The notes: generated by a model not told the origin, from the sequence alone. A stretch of DNA of 64,000 nt from JAOZTV01 sp965371805 (GCA_965371805.1 CBDUZW010000004.1:83249-147248); one strand, 5' to 3'; positions 1 to 9,729 are shown, counted from the stretch's first letter. A program made the numbers and translations.

Positions 1-1
1 T

Positions 2-1648
2 TTTTTTAAAATTCCAATTATATGGCTCTTTTCAATTTTATACCTCCCGGTTTTTTACAGAAAATTGATTTTAAAAAAAAGTGATATAACTGATTTAGCA
101 TTTACATTTTTCTTTCTTTCTCATACTGTCTTCTTTATGTTTATGAACCATAGACCTACAAGGTATCTTCTTCCTGTTATTTTTGCTATGATATTTATGA
201 CTCTACAATTTTTTTCCTATTTATTGAACACAAAAGAAAAACAGGTAGGTCCTTCCATTATTCAAAGGATTCTATTCATTATTCTTGATACGATATGGGT
301 TATTATAGGATATTATTTTTGTTTCTCTCCATTATTTTTTAAGTATTTTGGCATTTTAAAAGCAAAAAAAATATCTATATTTGTAATTATTTCTGCTATA
401 ATATTTTCTGTACTAATAAGTTTTATTAAACCAGGATCTTTTTCAAAAATCAGAGGAATGTTTTTTAAGGAAAAAATTGCTTATATTACAGTGTCTATTC
501 TCTTTGCTCTATCACTTTTTTTTAACCTATATTATTTAAAGAAGTGGGATGATAATAAAACATATACCGTATTGAATATAAATAAAGATTTGAAGAAAAA
601 TCTTAATAATGCCTTTGTTGCAGGATTAACTGCCCCGGTTTCAGTTCTGGAGAATAAACACAGGTCATTATTTCTTTTTCCGGACTTTGTAAACTGGAAT
701 AATGATGGAACAAAAAACGACACATTTATTAAGTATCCAATCTCTCATGCGTTACTGGCAAGTTTTAATCATGAAATATCTTTGTATTTTCAAAGCTGGC
801 CTAAAAGAATGGAAAATGCAAAATTGTTAAAAAATTATAATGTGAAAGATCAGTTTCTTCATTTATATTCATTTATACATCCCTATATAGAAAAAATAAA
901 GAGATTGGATAACCTTAATTTTGAATTAATAATTAAAAATCCCAACTCTGGTAAAACCGATATATATATAAATGAAATTTATTTAAGTAAAGAAAGTATA
1001 AATGAAGAAATAAAAGGTTCAGATGTTTATATTAAAAAGGGTAAGAAATTTATTACACTTAATAATGGAACATTAAAAGATCATAGTAGTACAATTGTCA
1101 ACATTACTTTAGATGAAAGACGAATTAATAACTCAAAATCGATACTTTTTAATATTGAGACATCATTAGAAAAAGAAGCATTAAGATATGAAGGTGAAAA
1201 ATTTCCAGGAAGAACTGGAATTAATAAAAAAGTTAAAAGTAGTTCAGCAAACTTTGTTAGAGTTTTTGATGGCAAAAAAAATAAAACAGGATTTCTGATT
1301 CATGGGCCTCATGTTCCATTTGAATATACACAAGGATTTGTAAAAGCGGAGTTCAGCTTGAGTTTTAATAGAATCAACAACAATATCAGTCCTGTTTGTA
1401 CAATTGATCTTTTTGATAAGGATAAAAAACAAAAATTTACAGAGAAAACAATTATCCCCAAAAGGGATAAGACAGGTTTAAATGTTTTTAAAAATTACTC
1501 TATTTATACACATATTCCTTCAACAAAAAAGATTGAGTTCAGATTAAAAACAGCAGATTTAGGAAATAAGAATGAGAAAGCCAATATTTATATTGACTAT
1601 GTTGATATTACATATTATCAGGGGAAGACTTTTTTATTTGAAAATTAA
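2..1648 (+). CDS. Polytopic glycosyltransferase-like protein (GT-C/PMT type), C-terminal part, cut by window edge
   Basis: The reading frame is open to the left edge of the window, so the TTG at 65 is probably not the true start and the N-terminus lies outside. The visible part has several hydrophobic helices in about the first 180 residues, including a stretch ending HRPTRYLLPV, which resembles the Arg-Tyr-Leu-Leu-Pro helix of lipid-linked-sugar (GT39/PMT) glycosyltransferases. About 350 polar residues follow and look like an extracytoplasmic beta-rich domain. The acidic catalytic loop of the family would be upstream and cannot be seen. A sulfatase-superfamily gene follows 21 bases downstream. 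The fold assignment is moderately supported; the substrate is unknown. Confidence 0.55.
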   Translation, partial: FFKIPIIWLFSILYLPVFYRKLILKKSDITDLAFTFFFLSHTVFFMFMNHRPTRYLLPVIFAMIFMTLQFFSYLLNTKEKQVGPSIIQRILFIILDTIWVIIGYYFCFSPLFFKYFGILKAKKISIFVIISAIIFSVLISFIKPGSFSKIRGMFFKEKIAYITVSILFALSLFFNLYYLKKWDDNKTYTVLNINKDLKKNLNNAFVAGLTAPVSVLENKHRSLFLFPDFVNWNNDGTKNDTFIKYPISHALLASFNHEISLYFQSWPKRMENAKLLKNYNVKDQFLHLYSFIHPYIEKIKRLDNLNFELIIKNPNSGKTDIYINEIYLSKESINEEIKGSDVYIKKGKKFITLNNGTLKDHSSTIVNITLDERRINNSKSILFNIETSLEKEALRYEGEKFPGRTGINKKVKSSSANFVRVFDGKKNKTGFLIHGPHVPFEYTQGFVKAEFSLSFNRINNNISPVCTIDLFDKDKKQKFTEKTIIPKRDKTGLNVFKNYSIYTHIPSTKKIEFRLKTADLGNKNEKANIYIDYVDITYYQGKTFLFEN

Positions 1649-1654
1649 AATTTG

Positions 1655-1663
1655 TGGTACAAT
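1655..1663 (+). promoter_or_regulatory. Extended -10 promoter (TGGTACAAT) directly before the sulfatase-like gene
   Basis: TG-G-TACAAT ends six bases before the ATG at 1670. No good -35 is present at 17 bases, and TTGAAA at 1638 is too close. No Shine-Dalgarno precedes the ATG, so the transcript would be leaderless. Confidence 0.4.
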
Positions 1664-1669
1664 TAATTA

Positions 1670-3562
1670 ATGAAATTAACTAATTATCTAAATAAAAAAA
1701 AATCAATTGTAATTATTGTTATAATACTGATAATCCTGGTTATGTTGGTAATGTTTTTATCAAAAAAGAATAAATTATCAAACCTGAATCTTATTGCAAA
1801 CTCACCGGTATATAAAATGCAAAAAAATGCATATCAAAGTTATTTAAATATAAAAAAAAAGTGGAAACTGGAAGGAGTATTTAAGTCTGATGATTTAAAT
1901 ATATTTTATAAAAAACAAAAATGGAATGGAAGAATACGTTATAATGATATCAGTTATCATGCATTTTTTACTGTGAACAATTCCGAAATAAGCTATTCCA
2001 TTAAGGGTAACGACTTAAAAGGGATTAATTTTAAAATATTTAATCCGAAAAATTCAGTAATGACTTATTTCATAGATATTAAGATAAATAATAAAAAAAA
2101 GCAGATTTTTAAGAAACATTTTAGCAAAAAAGCACTTTATAGTGACGAAATATACTTTCCTGAGCCTGTCAATGGAGATCTTGAAATTATTTTTTCATCT
2201 ACTGGTAAAGGACTTGGTGCATGGATCAATCCCCGCTTAATAAAACAGAAAAAAGACCCAAATATTGTTGTAATTATTATGGTGGATACACTGAGATATG
2301 ACCATACCTCATTATTTGGATATCACAGAAAAACAACTCCCTTCCTTAAAGAATTAGCAAAAGATTCAGTCTTTTATAATAATGCATTTTCGACAACTTC
2401 ATGGACACTACCTGCACATGTTTCGCTTTTTAGTGGAAAAAATTTAACAGAACATGGAGTTATTGCTCCAACTGACATTATTTCTTGGAAATATCCATTA
2501 TTAGCAGAGATATTTCAAAAGAAGGGTTTTGTTACAGCAGCATTCACTGGGGGTGGGTTTGTCGAAGACAGTTATGGATTTTACAGAGGTTTTCAATATT
2601 ATTCAAATGTTCCTGGTAGAGTATTCAGTATGAAGTCTGCAGAAAGAGTTTTTTCACATTTTAAAAATTATATAAGCCGATTTAAAGATAATGATTTATT
2701 TGTTTTTCTTCATACCTATCAAGTACATGCTCCCTATAAAGCGCCACGTGATTATATTAATAGGATAAAAAAAAATGTTAAAGGCAATCTTATTGGCATA
2801 TCAAAATTTATAAAGGATAAGAAAAATTATTTTAAGCCTATAAATGATGAACAAAAACAATTAATGATAGACCTATATGATGCATCAATTCTCTATACAG
2901 ACGAAGTTCTTATTGGAAATGTGATGAATTATTTAAAGGAAAAAGGACATTATGATAATGCAACCATTGCTGTGTTGAGTGATCATGGAGAAGAATTTTA
3001 TGATCACGGAAGCTGGGAACATGGGCATACGGTTTATGGTGAATTAACTAAAATACCACTTATAATAAAGTTTCCTTCTAATAGTGAGAATAAAAAAAAT
3101 ATAGTTGATAATAAACTAACATCTATAAGTGATATTCCTGGAATTATTTTGAAAGAAAATGGTTTTGATAAAAATCAAAAAGATAGTATTCAAATTAGAA
3201 GAAATAATTCAGATTATTTAATTCCTATATTACTCCCGGTATCACCAATTATTAAACAAATTACGCCAAAGATATCATTTATGACAAATGATTTTCATTT
3301 TATTTATAATAAAATCGACAAAAATAAACTTAGCTTTTTTGACCCATCACCAGTAAAAAAAGAGGTTTATGAACTCTATGAGCACCAAACAGATAAAATA
3401 GAAGAAATAAATGTTTATAAAACACACTTAAAACTTCACAAAAAATATAAAACCTTAATAAAAAAATATTTAAATAGATTGGAAAAGATAAATACAAAAA
3501 AACATAAAATTGATGAAAAATTAAAAAAAAAGTTAAAATCCTTAGGTTATCTTGGGAATTAA
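1670..3562 (+). CDS. Membrane-anchored sulfatase/alkaline phosphatase-superfamily enzyme
   Basis: The 630-residue protein has one N-terminal transmembrane segment (about residues 10-32), a beta-rich region to about 195, then a sulfatase-fold domain. The metal-binding Asp is in VDTLRYDHTS and a second metal site is in SDHGEEFYDHG followed by WEHGHT. Where sulfatases have Cys/Ser-x-Pro-x-Arg, this protein reads TLPAH, so the nucleophile would be Thr. This is as in LtaS- and phosphoethanolamine-transferase-like relatives rather than formylglycine sulfatases. The C-terminus ends LKSLGYLGN, which is copied in a remnant at 7.1 kb. It could be a phosphoglycerol/phosphoethanolamine transferase or phosphatase acting on surface glycans; the substrate is not visible. 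Confidence 0.75.
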   Translation: MKLTNYLNKKKSIVIIVIILIILVMLVMFLSKKNKLSNLNLIANSPVYKMQKNAYQSYLNIKKKWKLEGVFKSDDLNIFYKKQKWNGRIRYNDISYHAFFTVNNSEISYSIKGNDLKGINFKIFNPKNSVMTYFIDIKINNKKKQIFKKHFSKKALYSDEIYFPEPVNGDLEIIFSSTGKGLGAWINPRLIKQKKDPNIVVIIMVDTLRYDHTSLFGYHRKTTPFLKELAKDSVFYNNAFSTTSWTLPAHVSLFSGKNLTEHGVIAPTDIISWKYPLLAEIFQKKGFVTAAFTGGGFVEDSYGFYRGFQYYSNVPGRVFSMKSAERVFSHFKNYISRFKDNDLFVFLHTYQVHAPYKAPRDYINRIKKNVKGNLIGISKFIKDKKNYFKPINDEQKQLMIDLYDASILYTDEVLIGNVMNYLKEKGHYDNATIAVLSDHGEEFYDHGSWEHGHTVYGELTKIPLIIKFPSNSENKKNIVDNKLTSISDIPGIILKENGFDKNQKDSIQIRRNNSDYLIPILLPVSPIIKQITPKISFMTNDFHFIYNKIDKNKLSFFDPSPVKKEVYELYEHQTDKIEEINVYKTHLKLHKKYKTLIKKYLNRLEKINTKKHKIDEKLKKKLKSLGYLGN

Positions 3563-3864
3563 TGTTTTTAATGTTAATAGTTACTGTCTTAAATAAGGTT
3601 TTATAGACAGCAACTCTTCATCGTTTTTATCTAATATTTTTATTGAATTAATAATAACACCTCATTTCATAGAATTGAAAGCAATTAAAGAGTATATTTC
3701 TAACTTTATGAATTTTGCTTTTTTTTGTTATTTTGGCTTTATATGAGCTTTATTGCTATTTATATCAGGAATTTTTATTAGAGCTTGCGAAATTACTGAT
3801 CAATTATATAAAAAAAACCTTAAAAACAAAGCCTTTGATAACATAATTTTAGTACTTTTTATAT
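3563..3864. other. Convergent intergenic region, no recognised feature
   Basis: About 300 AT-rich bases lie between a plus-strand and a minus-strand gene. I see no ORF with family resemblance, no convincing terminator hairpin with a T-run, and no repeat shared with the rest of the window. Confidence 0.5.
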
Positions 3865-5925
3865 TTATACCTTGGGAATTAAATTAATATCTACTAATTC
3901 AACATGAGAATCAAAATCAATTGAAATGAATATACCTTCAAGGTTTTTTTTAAATTTCTTAAAGATATGTTCTATTATTTTTGAATTATTGATTTTTTTT
4001 GATATTGAATATTTTTTTTTGTAATCCATTATTGAAAAAACAATACTTCCAGTAAAAGGTTCTCGAAGTTTTAGTTGTATTTGTCTGGTTTTTAAATGAA
4101 ACCAGGAATACCTACGTTTAATTTTTGTAATAGGAAAATTTTCAATTACTTTTACAATAGTATGCTTTTTGTTTATTTTAATAATTCTGAAATAATCTTT
4201 TTGTTTTCCAATAAACATTTTAAGATCTTTTTTATTTACTTCAAATTTACTGTTCTCCCAATTAAATATTATATAATTGACTGAATAGTTCTCTAATAAC
4301 CATTTGATTTTATCATTATTTATAATATTTTTAGAACTATATAATTTTTCATATATAATTGCATTATTTGGAACAGCTCTATATGCTGTCCGGCCATTAA
4401 TATAATAATTTGAATGAAAAAATGAATTTATTGTGTAACGACTATTTCTAATAGAACGTCTATTAAAAGAGTATATAGGTAATTCAAGTATTATTTTATC
4501 TTTTTCCTTTAAAATATTTTTTGTAAATTTTAATTTATCTAAGATAAATCCTTTATTAATATACATATGCTTATAGTTTTCTGCGAAAATAAAAACAAGA
4601 ATGATAAAAAAAAATGTTTTTTTATGTTTTATTTTTTTAAAAATAATTATAAACCCTTCAACAGAAATTAATGTAATTAGCAGAACTGCTAGTATTAAAA
4701 TCCTATGATAAAATCTGAAATTAGCCAATTGTGGAATTATTTTTGTAAAAAATCCATAAATTGAAAAATTAAGACCATTAAATATTAAAGAATATTTATA
4801 GTATACTAAAATAATAAGTAAACTTAAGGGATAAAACAATTTTAATTCCATTGAGAGAGATTCTCTTTTAAAAATATAACTAAATAACATATAAAAAACA
4901 ATAAGTATAAATAACCAATTTGCTAATTGATACATTTTATTTATTTCAAAAATAAATGATAGAAAAAGCAAAAAAGTCAAAATAATCGGAATCAAAAAAT
5001 ATTTACTTTTTTTAAAAAGTGGGATAAAAAAAAGAAAAAATATAGTAAATCCTGGGAAAAAAGTTTTAAATGGATCTTTCTCATTTTGAATTCCAATTTT
5101 CTTAAGTAACAATGAACCAGAATTAAAAATTTCTGAAGTAGAGATTAGTGTTTTATAATTATTATTAAAATTTCTTTTTAATCCTGCATCTCCAATTGTT
5201 GTAAAAAAGGGATGATATATAATTATTAATAATAATAAAAAAGGAAGAACGGATATTACTAGTTTTTTAAATTTTTTTATTGATAAGAATTTATACAAAA
5301 AGGACAATAGAATTATAAGTGGAATCAAAATAGCTGTTGAATAAAACCCATGATAAACACTAAATATACCTTGTAAGAGAATAAATAAACCCGTTTTAAT
5401 TCCATCTTTTATTAGTCCATATTTTAAAAATTTTATAAGAAAATACAAAATATAGGGAATAAAAAAAAAAGAAAAAACATTTAACACTCCAAAATGAGTT
5501 TTCTGAAATGGAAGCAAAAGATATATTATTGAGCCCAAATATGATGCTGCATTAGAATTTGAAGTTTCCTTTATAAGCAAAAAGAAACCAATACTCCCAA
5601 TATATAGTGCAAATAATAAATAAAGAGAATAACAGGAATTTAGATTTAAATTAAAAAGTTTTTTAAAAATAAAGAAGAATAATGACTCTCCATACAGGGG
5701 ATGACCATGAAAAGTAATATAGGACTCTGGATAATAATAATTCAAATGGTATAAAGAGTTAAAGCCATTTGTTAAAAAATTAATATTCCATCCAATAACA
5801 CTCATAATATAATATGAGTCAGGGGATGGATTAAATGGAACCTTTGACTCTAAAGCAGATTTTACTATTGGAAAATAAAGCGATATAACTATAACAAAAA
5901 TAATTATTAATGAGACTTTTTTCAT
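3865..5925 (-). CDS. Large polytopic membrane protein, GT-C glycosyltransferase-like (YfhO-like layout)
   Basis: The product has 686 residues from ATG 5925; the in-frame GTG at 5937 lies inside the likely ribosome site TAGGTGG. It has an N-terminal signal anchor, a first periplasmic loop with NPSPDSYY, then about ten hydrophobic segments to residue ~440 and a soluble C-terminal domain of about 240 residues. This layout, with an acidic residue in the first external loop, is seen in GT-C sugar-transferase-like proteins such as the YfhO group. No donor- or acceptor-specific motif is recognisable. The codon composition is very AT-rich, like the neighbours. A role in surface glycan assembly is inferred from context. 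Confidence 0.5.
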   Translation of the reverse strand: MKKVSLIIIFVIVISLYFPIVKSALESKVPFNPSPDSYYIMSVIGWNINFLTNGFNSLYHLNYYYPESYITFHGHPLYGESLFFFIFKKLFNLNLNSCYSLYLLFALYIGSIGFFLLIKETSNSNAASYLGSIIYLLLPFQKTHFGVLNVFSFFFIPYILYFLIKFLKYGLIKDGIKTGLFILLQGIFSVYHGFYSTAILIPLIILLSFLYKFLSIKKFKKLVISVLPFLLLLIIIYHPFFTTIGDAGLKRNFNNNYKTLISTSEIFNSGSLLLKKIGIQNEKDPFKTFFPGFTIFFLFFIPLFKKSKYFLIPIILTFLLFLSFIFEINKMYQLANWLFILIVFYMLFSYIFKRESLSMELKLFYPLSLLIILVYYKYSLIFNGLNFSIYGFFTKIIPQLANFRFYHRILILAVLLITLISVEGFIIIFKKIKHKKTFFFIILVFIFAENYKHMYINKGFILDKLKFTKNILKEKDKIILELPIYSFNRRSIRNSRYTINSFFHSNYYINGRTAYRAVPNNAIIYEKLYSSKNIINNDKIKWLLENYSVNYIIFNWENSKFEVNKKDLKMFIGKQKDYFRIIKINKKHTIVKVIENFPITKIKRRYSWFHLKTRQIQLKLREPFTGSIVFSIMDYKKKYSISKKINNSKIIEHIFKKFKKNLEGIFISIDFDSHVELVDINLIPKV

Positions 5926-6040
5926 AAAAAAAACCACCTATTTTAAATGTACTTTTCTATGTGTAGCAAACATAAATGCATTTAAACATAAATTTGCATT
6001 ATTATCAAGTATATTGACTTAAAAAACAGACATAATTACT

Positions 6041-6866
6041 GGTTAGTAGAACAGGGAGTTTCAACCAGCCTCTCTTAGAACGATAGGTGAACCTCTCAGC
6101 TCATACCACTCCCGCCGTCCAAAGCTCATCCTCCTACCCTAAACCCAAAACACCAATGTGCAAATAATCCCGGCATTGTACTACTAACATTATTTAACCA
6201 CTTTTTTAGCCCCTTTGATGTCATGCCTGAATCGCTTATACTTATTACGAATCCATTTCCATAATCTAAAATTTAACTTAAAAAGGAAGGAACTTAAACA
6301 TCGTTTATGAAATTATCCATAGTAATTTATCCAACCTTGTACCTTTGGGTTTATCAGTTTCGCAATATCTTCTATACTAAGATCTGTTCTCAAATGTATT
6401 TTCATTCTCCGTATTTCACTACCCATTTTCTTTATTGCTTCATTACTAGCTCCGGGTAAAAATTCTTTGAATTTTCTCCCCTTAGGTGATTTTGCTGTTC
6501 TTTCACGAAATGAGTATCCCGGAAATGTGAATTCCGAATTTTCATGTTTAGCTTTACGATTACTATCCTTGCAGTAGATAATCTTTGTCTTTTCCGGATG
6601 AAGTTCCAGTTTGCATTTTTCCAACCTCTTACTGATTTTAGCTAATACAAACACCGCTTGCCTGAAACTTTTGCAATGTACAATTGCATCATCTGCATAA
6701 CGCTCAAACGCCAGAGATGGAAACTCTCTTTCCAGCCACTTATTAAATGCATAATGTAGAAAAATATTTACCAAAAAAGGACTATTAACTCCTCCTTGAG
6801 GGGTTCCTTTAGAACGTTCTTCAATATTTCCATTCTTCTTCTGTACAGGTGCTTTCAATGTACATC
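6041..6866 (-). mobile_element. Truncated group II intron remnant (3' half: RT/maturase C-terminal part plus domains V-VI)
   Basis: The minus strand carries the 3' part of a bacterial group II intron. The 5' ribozyme domains and the N-terminal RT blocks are missing. The reverse transcriptase remnant occupies about 6864-6110, followed by a 34-base domain V (6078-6111) and a domain VI-like hairpin ending near CTACTAAC (about 6041-6060). At the other side the intron sequence stops abruptly near 6864-6868, where a plus-strand sulfatase-like remnant begins. The element is therefore a deletion product and cannot move by itself. Confidence 0.8.
6078..6111 (-). ncRNA. Group II intron domain V
   Basis: The sequence is exactly 34 bases. 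It starts GAG and ends GTTC, folds to a lower helix, a two-base bulge and an upper helix, and is capped by the GNRA tetraloop GAGA. The catalytic triad position reads AGT opposite a G, whereas AGC is usual. The GAGAGG linker and domain VI with its CTAC end follow as in bacterial introns. Confidence 0.7.
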
Positions 6867-6888
6867 TTTTGAAGATGATAAAAAGCAA
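6110..6888 (-). pseudogene. ltrA: Group II intron reverse transcriptase/maturase, degenerate fragment
   Basis: The open part (6313-6888) shows RT blocks 4-7: KGTPQGGVNSPFLVN, then the active-site YADD, then LHPEKTKIIYC, and the X-domain start ending WINYYG. RT blocks 0-3 are absent. The first residues of the frame (from ATG 6888) are antisense sulfatase sequence, not RT. Directly after WINYYG comes an in-frame TAA. The same frame then continues with maturase-like sequence (FHKRC, then KWIRNKYKRFRHDIKGAKK). A one-base slip at an A6 run near 6200 shifts it into WLNNV and PGLFAHW, the usual C-terminal end of intron maturases. A stop, a frameshift and the 5' loss make this a pseudogene. Confidence 0.82.
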
Positions 6889-7123
6889 CTGTTAATAAAT
6901 CTTTATGAGGCATCAATTCTCTATACAGATGAAACGCTTATCGGCAATGTAGTAAAACAGTTAAAAGAATTCGGATACTTTAAAAATCCTAAAATTTCAT
7001 AGTAAATTTAAAAAATTGATTAAACTATATTTAAAAAAAACAGTAGTTTTAACCAAAAAAAAAAGCACTATTGACAAAAAATTGGTAAAAAAATTAAAAT
7101 CACTAGGGTATCTCGGCAATTAA
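6868..7123 (+). pseudogene. C-terminal remnant of a second sulfatase-superfamily gene
   Basis: Residues read from 6868 (FEDDKKQLLINLYEASILYT, then DETLIGNVVKQLKEFGYF) match the sulfatase-like protein at 1670-3562 around its NDEQKQLMIDLYDASILYTD region. The frame stops at 7000-7002. After a one-base shift it continues from 7001 to a TAA at 7121-7123 with KKLKSLGYLGN, the same C-terminus as the intact protein. The intervening metal-binding region (DHGEE, WEHGH) has been deleted and everything upstream was lost at the intron junction. Its tail overlaps the stop codon of the convergent SGNH gene. Confidence 0.8.
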
Positions 7124-8136
7124 TAAATTTTTAATCTCTTTAGTTCCTCTCTAACTTTGACAGAAAATTCTTTTGCTCCTCTTTGATTTAAATGATCGGG
7201 ATCATGAAAGAAAATCCCATCATTTCTAAAAAACAAATTATGAAAATCTAAAATTTGTACATTTCTGTATTTTTTTATCATAAATGTAATTTTGTTATAG
7301 TAATTTTCAACTTTTACTATTTTTGCTGCATATTCATAATAAATTTTTGAAACAGGATATTTAACTAAAATAAGTTTTATGTTATGTTTTAAGCATATTT
7401 GCAAGATTTTTTTAAAATATTTTTTGACAGTTTTGTCGAATGATTTTTGCTTATAATAATGTAAACCTATCCTTTGCTTAGTTCTCTTCCCTCTTTTATA
7501 AAAAAAATCATTCTTTTTTATTACAAAGCCTTGAAAAACCATTGGTTTGACTCGAGCCTTTCTTTTTTTTGATGGAGTAAAATTAAATATAGTTTTAAAT
7601 TCACCTAAATAGGGAAATAATTTAGCACTTATATATTTTCCTATAAATCTTAGTGGCATTTTTTTTTCAGATCCAAGTTCCAAATAATTAACATATCTTA
7701 TCCAGTAAAAGTCATGCCAAAATCTATCTGCCCGCCATGTTGAAAAAGTATGAAGATCAATTGGCAATATCACAGTTTTTAATTTATTATTTTTTTCAAG
7801 TATATATTTCAGCTTGTAATAATTATAAATGTAATTTTCTCCAAAAGAGGAGAAATTAAATCCATTTTTAAATACTCTGGGATCAAATCCTGTAGCGGCA
7901 TGAGAATCTCCTAAAGCGATTATTTCAGTTTTATTTTCAGCTTTATGACATTGAACATCAACTTTATATGCCCTGCTATTATAAAGTTTTTTTTTTATAA
8001 ATAGATTTGAAAAAAAATAATTTAAACTGAAAAAAATAATAAAAAATAATCCGAATTTTACTATACGTTTGAATATATATTTTTTCGATTTCTTAGAATT
8101 GTCCATAAATAAACTCAGTTTTTTGGTATATTCCAA
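7120..8136 (-). CDS. SGNH/GDSL-like protein, AlgJ/AlgX-like partner of an MBOAT acyltransferase
   Basis: The 338-residue protein has one N-terminal transmembrane segment (about residues 25-45) and an extracytoplasmic domain. It has IALGDSHAATGF (block I Ser) near residue 77 and FHDPDHLNQRGA near the C-terminus, the Asp-x-x-His pair of SGNH hydrolases. The start overlaps the upstream MBOAT gene by 44 bases, implying translational coupling. By analogy with alginate or peptidoglycan O-acetylation, the MBOAT protein would pass acyl groups across the membrane and this protein would move them onto a glycan. The acceptor is unknown. Confidence 0.7.
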   Translation of the reverse strand: MEYTKKLSLFMDNSKKSKKYIFKRIVKFGLFFIIFFSLNYFFSNLFIKKKLYNSRAYKVDVQCHKAENKTEIIALGDSHAATGFDPRVFKNGFNFSSFGENYIYNYYKLKYILEKNNKLKTVILPIDLHTFSTWRADRFWHDFYWIRYVNYLELGSEKKMPLRFIGKYISAKLFPYLGEFKTIFNFTPSKKRKARVKPMVFQGFVIKKNDFFYKRGKRTKQRIGLHYYKQKSFDKTVKKYFKKILQICLKHNIKLILVKYPVSKIYYEYAAKIVKVENYYNKITFMIKKYRNVQILDFHNLFFRNDGIFFHDPDHLNQRGAKEFSVKVREELKRLKIY

Positions 8137-9595
8137 AAATCAATATTGAAAAAATAAAAAAAAAGTAGATACTCCATCTTAACCATATTTTTATGTTATT
8201 AACCAACAGAAAAGAGTCCTTTTTTTCAAGAAAATACTCAACAAATAGCAAGATTAATATAGCTATTATTGAGATATAAAAATTACCATAAGATATCCCC
8301 CCAATAGAATTGATACTTTGAACTGATTTTCCAGACGCTAAGTTTTGACCAGAGAAAAAACGGCCAATTATAGAAAAAGCCTTTTCAAAAGATTCCGCTC
8401 TAAAAAATATCCATAGAAATGAAATTGAAAAAAATGTGAATATTCTTTTTATAAGAAAATGTATCTTTGGTGATTGTTTTAACTTAATCTTTTTCACAAA
8501 GTTTTTTCTGATTTTTCTTGTTAATAGTGAAAAAACTAATAATATACCATGGAGGAAGCCCCAAAACACAAAAGTCCATTTTGCTCCATGCCATAAACCA
8601 CATAATATCATTGTAATGAGAGTGCCTGAAATATATCCCCAAACTTCAACTTTTTTAAATAAAAATTTTGATCGGTCAAATTGTTTCATAAATGAGTAGG
8701 ATAAAGGGAGAAAGAGGTAATCCCGAAGCCAAAGTGATAATGAGATATGCCATCTTTTCCAGAAATCAGATATTGATATTGCAAAATATGGCTGTTTAAA
8801 ATTGGCCATTAATTTAAAGCCTAATATTCGACTTAAACCGATCACGATGTCAGTATAACCTGAAAAATCGCAGTATATTTGGAATGAATAAAAAAGAACT
8901 GCAATCATTACCGTTGTTCTCGAAAAAGCATCAGGGCTGACAAAAACTGAATCTACCATAATCCCGACCCGATCTGCTATAACAAGCTTTTTAAAAAGCC
9001 CCCAGCCAACCAATTGTAAACCTTCTGTAATTTGATTTAGATTGAATTTCAGATCATTTTTAAACTGTTCTAAAAGATTACTTGCTCTATCAATAGGACC
9101 TGCAATTAATTCAGGGAAAAAGGATATATATAATGCAAAGTGAACAAAATCTTTTTCAGCTTTTAACTGGCCTCGATAGACATCTGTCAGATAGCTTAAT
9201 TTTTTAAAAATATAATATGAAATTCCAATAGGTAATAAGATTCTTGCAGGTGAAAATTTATTACTAATATTAAAGGATCCAAATATTGTGTTAATGAATT
9301 CAGTAAAAAAATCAAGATATTTAAAGGTAATTAATATGCCTGCATTTATGAATATTATAAGAAGAAATATAAGTTTTTTCTTAAAGTTTCTATTTATACT
9401 ATCTATCCATAATGCAAAAATGTAATCCAATATAGTCAGGGTTATAAGAAGGAGTAAATATTTATAAGAAAAACTCAAATAGAAATAATAGCTTGCAATA
9501 AGCAAAGATAAACTGCGAAAAAAAGGTGAAAGCATAGAACTAACTATCAAAATTATAGTAAAAAATATAAAAAATTCAAAACTTAAAAATTCCAT
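8093..9595 (-). CDS. MBOAT-family membrane O-acyltransferase (AlgI/DltB type)
   Basis: The 500-residue protein has about ten transmembrane segments. Family motifs are clear: FPELIAGPIDR near residue 160, an amphipathic stretch ISDFWKRWHISLSLWLRDYL near 270, and the putative catalytic His in GLWHGAKW near 320. The length matches AlgI/PatA proteins. It heads a two-gene unit with the SGNH protein. A minus-strand promoter lies at 9730-9758, giving a leader of about 130 bases; the ribosome site before the ATG is weak. The donor is probably a cytoplasmic acyl-CoA or acyl carrier, as known for the family. Confidence 0.88.
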   Translation of the reverse strand: MEFLSFEFFIFFTIILIVSSMLSPFFRSLSLLIASYYFYLSFSYKYLLLLITLTILDYIFALWIDSINRNFKKKLIFLLIIFINAGILITFKYLDFFTEFINTIFGSFNISNKFSPARILLPIGISYYIFKKLSYLTDVYRGQLKAEKDFVHFALYISFFPELIAGPIDRASNLLEQFKNDLKFNLNQITEGLQLVGWGLFKKLVIADRVGIMVDSVFVSPDAFSRTTVMIAVLFYSFQIYCDFSGYTDIVIGLSRILGFKLMANFKQPYFAISISDFWKRWHISLSLWLRDYLFLPLSYSFMKQFDRSKFLFKKVEVWGYISGTLITMILCGLWHGAKWTFVFWGFLHGILLVFSLLTRKIRKNFVKKIKLKQSPKIHFLIKRIFTFFSISFLWIFFRAESFEKAFSIIGRFFSGQNLASGKSVQSINSIGGISYGNFYISIIAILILLFVEYFLEKKDSFLLVNNIKIWLRWSIYFFFIFSILIFGIYQKTEFIYGQF

Positions 9596-9729
9596 TTAAT
9601 TCTTTTATCAAAAAATTTTGTCAATCTTCAGCCCATATTTAGTATACATATCCAAGATTTTTTATGTTTTTCTTCATATTTAAATTGTTCATTTATATTT
9701 ATATTTGTCTAGTTTTATAGCAATTGTTG

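Noticed and set aside
6796..7002. 68-codon plus-strand frame read as an intact gene
   Set aside because: Its first part is antisense RT sequence and its second part is sulfatase remnant, so it is a fusion created by the junction and not a gene.
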